Source: Acidobacteriota bacterium
GTDB taxonomy: Bacteria > Acidobacteriota > Terriglobia > Terriglobales > Acidobacteriaceae
Length of the DNA stretch: 9,509 nucleotides
NCBI GenBank assembly: GCA_021801945.1
Contig: JAKABE010000095.1
Span: forward strand, 1 to 9,509
Reading direction: 5' to 3'
The notes below the pieces were generated by a model, which made no database searches, was not told where the DNA came from, and saw only the letters and a program-made list of their open reading frames with translations. Both the position numbers and the translations under genes were made by a program. Below are positions 6,620 to 9,509 of this stretch, one piece after another (the first letter of the stretch is position 1; every line of letters starts with the position of its first letter).

Positions 6620-7210
6620 ATGGCATTAGTTCCCATGGTGGTGGAGCAGACGAGCCGGGGCGAACGCGCCTATGATATTTATTCGCGCCTGCTGCGGGAT
6701 AACATTATCTTTTTGGGTACGCCTATCGACGACCAAGTGGCGAATTTGGTGGTGGCGCAGATGCTGTTTTTACAGGGCGAGGATCCGGAGAAGGACGTCT
6801 CGCTCTACCTGAATTCGCCGGGCGGTTCGATTACCGCCGGTCTAGCGATCTACGACACCATGCAGTTCATTAAGAACAACGTGGTCACGTACTGCATCGG
6901 ACAGGCGGCGAGCATGGCGGCGTTTCTGTTGCTGGCGGGAACCAAGGGCAAGCGCTTTGCGCTGCCCAACTCGCGCATCCTGATTCACCAGCCATCGATG
7001 GGCGGGTTGAGCGGACAGGCTACCGACATCGACATTCACGCGCGGGAGATCCTGCGCATCCGCGAGATCACGAACAACTTGATTGCCCTGCACACAGGGC
7101 AACCACTCGAGCGGATCGAGCGCGACGTTGAGCGGGATTTCATCATGAATGCGCAACAAGCCAAAGAATACGGGATCGTCGACGAAATTATCGACCGGCC
7201 GCGAACGTAG
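6620..7210 (+). CDS. clpP: ATP-dependent Clp protease proteolytic subunit
   Basis: ClpP is the barrel-shaped serine peptidase that degrades proteins threaded into it by ClpX or other Clp ATPases. This 196-residue protein starts [20 protein letters not shown], close to the mature N-terminus of the E. coli enzyme, so little or no propeptide is present. The catalytic triad is intact: S98 in [10 protein letters not shown]123 in ILIHQP and D173 in VERDFIMN. The oxyanion-hole region [10 protein letters not shown] (65-74) and the handle-region sequence [14 protein letters not shown] (132-145) are also conserved. It lies 39 bases after trigger factor and 62 bases before clpX, in the order common across many bacteria, and is probably co-transcribed with both. 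Nothing suggests a divergent or inactive ClpP paralogue. Confidence 0.98.
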   Translation: MALVPMVVEQTSRGERAYDIYSRLLRDNIIFLGTPIDDQVANLVVAQMLFLQGEDPEKDVSLYLNSPGGSITAGLAIYDTMQFIKNNVVTYCIGQAASMAAFLLLAGTKGKRFALPNSRILIHQPSMGGLSGQATDIDIHAREILRIREITNNLIALHTGQPLERIERDVERDFIMNAQQAKEYGIVDEIIDRPRT

Positions 7211-7251
7211 ACGCCGGCCTGGGAATGGGATAAGCTCTACACAGTTCGTTC

Positions 7252-7263
7252 GGGGGGGGGGGG
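7252..7263 (+). repeat. Run of 12 G immediately upstream of clpX
   Basis: Twelve consecutive G residues end nine bases before the clpX ATG at 7273. This is where a Shine-Dalgarno sequence belongs, and no better one is visible, so the run itself, perhaps helped by the close AAGG at 7268-7271, may act as the ribosome-binding site. Long G runs are prone to slippage in replication and to errors in sequencing, so the exact count is uncertain. Confidence 0.85.
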
Positions 7264-7272
7264 CAAAAAGGC

Positions 7273-8544
7273 ATGAAACCGCGCATGGGACCGGAAGAGA
7301 CATTGCGCTGCTCGTTCTGCCATAAATCGCAGGACGCGGTAGCCAAGTTGATCTCATCGCCGAGCGACTACCCTCGTGCCTATATCTGCGACGAGTGCGT
7401 GGCAGTCTGCAATTCGATTCTTGAGGACGACCGGAGTGAAAGCGCCCCGGCCGCCGTGGCCGGCCACCTGCCCAAGCCGCAGGAGGTAAAGAGCTTTTTG
7501 GACGACTACGTGATCGGACAGGACCAGACCAAGAAAAAGCTCGCGGTGGCGGTTTACAACCATTACAAGCGCGTGCAGATGAACCGCATGCGCAACAACG
7601 ACGTGGAGTTGGCGAAGTCGAATATTTTGCTGATCGGCCCCACGGGGTCGGGCAAGACGCTGCTGGCTCATACGCTGGCCAAGATGCTGGACGTGCCTTT
7701 CGCCATCGTAGACGCGACCACGCTGACCGAAGCGGGGTACGTCGGCGAGGATGTCGAGAACATCATCCTCAAGCTGCTGCAGGCTGCGGATGGGGACGTG
7801 AATCGCGCGCAGCAGGGGATCATTTATATCGACGAGATCGACAAGATCGGGCGCAAGGACGAGAATCCCTCGATTACACGGGATGTTTCGGGCGAGGGCG
7901 TGCAGCAGGCGCTGTTGAAAATTCTCGAGGGCACGGTAGCCAACGTGCCGCCGCAGGGTGGGCGCAAGCATCCGCACCAGGAGTTCACAGCCGTGGATAC
8001 GACCAACATCCTGTTCATCTGCGGCGGGGCTTTCGTGGGTCTGGAGCGTGTCGTGGGCCGGCGTGTCGGCAAGAAGGCGTTGGGCTTCCGCACCCTGGAC
8101 GCGGAGGCCGATCAGGCCACGAGCCGTACCCACCGCGACACCGAATTGCTGCGGCAGACCGAGCCGCAGGACCTGATCAAATACGGTCTGATTCCGGAGT
8201 TTGTAGGGCGGCTGCCGGTGGTGGGCGTACTCGATGAGCTGGACGAGGCGGCGTTGATCGAGATCCTGACCAAGCCGCGCAACGCCATCCTCAAGCAGTA
8301 CCAACGGCTGTTCGAATACGAGAATGTGCGTCTGCACTTTACGCAGGATGCGGCATGTGCGATCGCGCACGAGGCGCTGGCGCGCAAAGTAGGGGCGCGG
8401 GGTTTGCGCATGATTCTGGAAGAGCTGATGCTCGACCTGATGTACCACTTGCCATCGAACAAGCGGGTCCGCGACCTGGAGATTACGAAGGACATGGTCG
8501 AACGACGCGATCTGTCGCTCTGCCTGTTGGAAAAGGCTGGCTGA
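7273..8544 (+). CDS. clpX: ATP-dependent Clp protease ATP-binding subunit ClpX
   Basis: ClpX is a hexameric AAA+ unfoldase that recognises tagged or regulatory proteins and translocates them into ClpP. This 423-residue protein has the N-terminal zinc-binding domain with C13, C16, C39 and C42, Walker A GPTGSGKT (122-129), pore loop GYVGEDVEN (155-163), Walker B IIYIDEID (183-190), the second pore loop [10 protein letters not shown] (229-238), the arginine-finger region IPEFVGRLP (307-315) and sensor 2 GARGLR (374-379). The ClpP-docking loop reads LGF at 270-272 in place of the common IGF, a mild change that should still dock. The ATG at 7273 is preceded by a run of 12 G; a second in-frame ATG at 7285 would also leave the zinc domain intact. 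clpP lies 62 bases upstream. The lon gene, often found next in such clusters, is not within the 965 bases downstream. Confidence 0.98.
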   Translation: MKPRMGPEETLRCSFCHKSQDAVAKLISSPSDYPRAYICDECVAVCNSILEDDRSESAPAAVAGHLPKPQEVKSFLDDYVIGQDQTKKKLAVAVYNHYKRVQMNRMRNNDVELAKSNILLIGPTGSGKTLLAHTLAKMLDVPFAIVDATTLTEAGYVGEDVENIILKLLQAADGDVNRAQQGIIYIDEIDKIGRKDENPSITRDVSGEGVQQALLKILEGTVANVPPQGGRKHPHQEFTAVDTTNILFICGGAFVGLERVVGRRVGKKALGFRTLDAEADQATSRTHRDTELLRQTEPQDLIKYGLIPEFVGRLPVVGVLDELDEAALIEILTKPRNAILKQYQRLFEYENVRLHFTQDAACAIAHEALARKVGARGLRMILEELMLDLMYHLPSNKRVRDLEITKDMVERRDLSLCLLEKAG

Positions 8545-8561
8545 TGGATTTGGGATCAGCC
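8539..8561 (+). terminator. Stem-loop across the clpX stop codon
   Basis: GGCTGAT (8539-8545) and ATCAGCC (8555-8561) are perfectly complementary over seven bases with a nine-base loop; the left arm includes the TGA stop. A TTTT run comes only 15 bases after the stem, so termination is possible but not well supported. Confidence 0.3.
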
Positions 8562-8740
8562 GCGTAATCAGAAGGGTTTTGCATGCCTCTTCGCAGCCGT
8601 AGAGTTCCGGGCTTCCTGTGAGGGACATGACCCGCTCGCACCCTCTGCTTACAGCGCACAGGGTGTTAGCTGCCGCAGGTGGCTTGGCTGCGGAACCACA
8701 TCCCATGGGAGCAACGCTTCACTCGACGTCAATTGGGGAT

Positions 8741-8763
8741 CCGTTTCATGACATGAGAAACGG
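8741..8763. repeat. Perfect inverted repeat with seven-base arms
   Basis: CCGTTTC (8741-8747) and GAAACGG (8757-8763) are exact reverse complements separated by nine bases. There is no T-run on either side. It may be a binding site for a dimeric regulator or a simple RNA hairpin. Confidence 0.45.
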
Positions 8764-8968
8764 CCGAAAACCCAAAGACACAGCCCCGCGTCTAAAAGAG
8801 CAGATGCTATTTATCGGGCGCTTTCAAGCTGCTAGTGGGAGAATCGGGCCGAATATCGAAATAGTGTGCGCGCTGTCGTCTGTAGCAGTCGCGGCACCTG
8901 CTATGGAGAGCAGAGAAGCCTCTTTTGTTTCTCCGTCTTTTCCATAGTCTTTCCCGTTTATTCCGCTG

Positions 8969-8982
8969 TGTGACCCATCACA
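8969..8982. promoter_or_regulatory. CRP/FNR-like 14-base inverted repeat
   Basis: TGTGA (8969-8973) and TCACA (8978-8982) are symmetric half-sites separated by four bases. The half-sites are those of the CRP box, and the four-base spacing is that of FNR-type boxes. It lies 82 bases before the receptor start codon, a plausible operator distance. The regulator is unknown. Confidence 0.3.
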
Positions 8983-8988
8983 ACCTTA

Positions 8989-9011
8989 GGAACTGGGCAC
9001 AGGCTAGTTCC
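8989..9011. promoter_or_regulatory. Inverted repeat near the receptor promoter region
   Basis: GGAACT (8989-8994) and AGTTCC (9006-9011) are exact reverse complements 11 bases apart. With one bulged base the pairing extends outward to TAGG and CCCTA. It ends about 53 bases before the receptor ATG and could be an operator or a leader hairpin. Confidence 0.3.
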
Positions 9012-9064
9012 CTATTAAAAAGCTGGAATTCCCTTTACTTAACTGCCTTGAGGTTAAATTGAAG

Positions 9065-9509
9065 ATGATAAAGAAGCTCAGGCCGACCGGCCTCGTGCTC
9101 AGTGCGCTTTTTTCCCTGTCCGTTTTCCCATTCGCGCCAAAGGTATCTGCTCAATCTAGGACCGGCACATTGACCGGCAATGTGGAGGATCCCACCGGAG
9201 CAGTGATCCCTGGCGCCGCTATCACCCTCGCGAGGCACGGACAGATCTTCAAAGCGACATCCGGGCCGGCCGGGCAATACGCTTTTCGCAATCTGGCGCC
9301 CGGGGCGTATTCGGTCTCGGCCACTCAAAGCGGGTTTGCGCCCCTCACAAATGCCAGCGTGACGATCGCCGCTGGGCGGGTGCAGATGATGAACCTGACG
9401 CTGGCGATTGCCGTGCAGCAGCAGCAGGTGCAAGTTTCCGCTCAAAGCGGACCCACGATCAGCACCAGCCCCGCAAACAACACCAATACCATGGTGATGA
9501 GCGGCAAGA
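9065..9509 (+). CDS. N-terminus of a TonB-dependent receptor-like protein with a carboxypeptidase-regulatory-like domain (partial)
   Basis: The plus frame from the ATG at 9065 stays open to the window edge for 148 codons. It begins MIKKLRPTGLVLSALFSLSV and has a likely signal-peptide cleavage after VSA (about residue 29). Residues about 33-115 form a carboxypeptidase-regulatory-like beta-sandwich: GTLTGNVEDPTGAVIPGAAI (34-53), then GQYAFRNLAPGAYSVSATQSG (70-90), the usual signature. A Gln run (119-122) leads into VQVSAQSGP and an Asn/Thr/Ser stretch before the cut. In Acidobacteriota and Bacteroidota this layout commonly precedes a TonB plug and an outer-membrane barrel that imports large substrates such as glycans, so a TonB-dependent receptor is the best guess; the plug and barrel lie outside the window. 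GAGG (9050-9053) lies 11 bases before the ATG. Confidence 0.8.
   Translation, partial: MIKKLRPTGLVLSALFSLSVFPFAPKVSAQSRTGTLTGNVEDPTGAVIPGAAITLARHGQIFKATSGPAGQYAFRNLAPGAYSVSATQSGFAPLTNASVTIAAGRVQMMNLTLAIAVQQQQVQVSAQSGPTISTSPANNTNTMVMSGK

Larger units (their letters stand above)
8545..9064. other. 520-base gap between clpX and the receptor gene
   Basis: I see no convincing gene here. A frame at 8618-8947 of 109 codons lacks a ribosome-binding site and resembles no family I know. The gap becomes more AT-rich near the receptor start and holds several inverted repeats: a perfect 10-base palindrome TCCCATGGGA (8701-8710), arms at 8741-8763, TAGCAG/CTGCTA (8883-8903), TGTGA/TCACA (8969-8982) and GGAACT/AGTTCC (8989-9011). 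It probably combines the end of the clpX transcript with the control region of the receptor gene. No good -35/-10 pair was found. Confidence 0.5.

Noticed and set aside
7354..8706. Long minus-strand frame of 450 codons opposite clpX
   Set aside because: It lies antisense to an unmistakable clpX. Its translation shows no domain, and such frames are expected opposite GC-rich genes.
8901..8942. Weak hairpin followed by T-rich sequence as a terminator
   Set aside because: AGAG/CTCT gives only a four-base stem and the T residues are interrupted; not enough for a call.
8618..8947. 109-codon frame in the clpX-receptor gap
   Set aside because: GTG start without ribosome-binding site, no signal or domain pattern, and it spans inverted repeats typical of non-coding DNA.

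Overview
The window is GC-rich and gene-dense and looks like an ordinary chromosomal segment of an Acidobacteriota-like diderm bacterium. That placement is an inference from gene content: a start of a TonB-dependent receptor with a carboxypeptidase-regulatory-like N-terminus, a signal-peptide-bearing outer-membrane barrel ending in Phe, a divergent SH3-domain protein, and a UbiE/MenG quinone methyltransferase. No rRNA, tRNA, CRISPR array, insertion sequence or prophage was recognised.

Layout. (1) Minus strand, 1-2517: the first 24 codons of a membrane-anchored protein run off the left edge. Behind it, separated by a gap with two strong stem-loops, lies a two-gene unit transcribed leftwards: the ubiE/menG methyltransferase and, 6 bases after its stop, a cation diffusion facilitator (CDF) transporter with three tandem C-terminal cytoplasmic domains. 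(2) Plus strand, 2728-3906: a divergent SH3-domain protein, probably a lipoprotein. A 361-base gap follows; it contains what may be an antisense remnant of an RHS/YD-repeat protein. (3) Plus strand, 4268-4813: a small outer-membrane beta-barrel protein. (4) Plus strand, 5150-8544: the classical protein quality-control cluster tig-clpP-clpX (trigger factor, ClpP peptidase, ClpX unfoldase). (5) A 520-base non-coding gap with several inverted repeats leads into the start of a TonB-dependent receptor-like gene cut by the right edge.

How the genes work together. Trigger factor folds nascent chains at the ribosome, and ClpX unfolds and feeds substrates to ClpP, so the central operon handles protein folding and turnover. 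MenG/UbiE does the C-methylation step of respiratory quinone synthesis. The CDF pump probably exports zinc or a similar divalent ion. The remaining genes are envelope proteins.

No clearly new multi-gene system is visible. The points most worth checking are a run of 12 G exactly where the clpX ribosome-binding site should be, a histidine-rich N-terminal extension on trigger factor, the triple C-terminal domain of the CDF transporter, a possible RNA switch in the ubiE leader, and inverted repeats ahead of the receptor gene.
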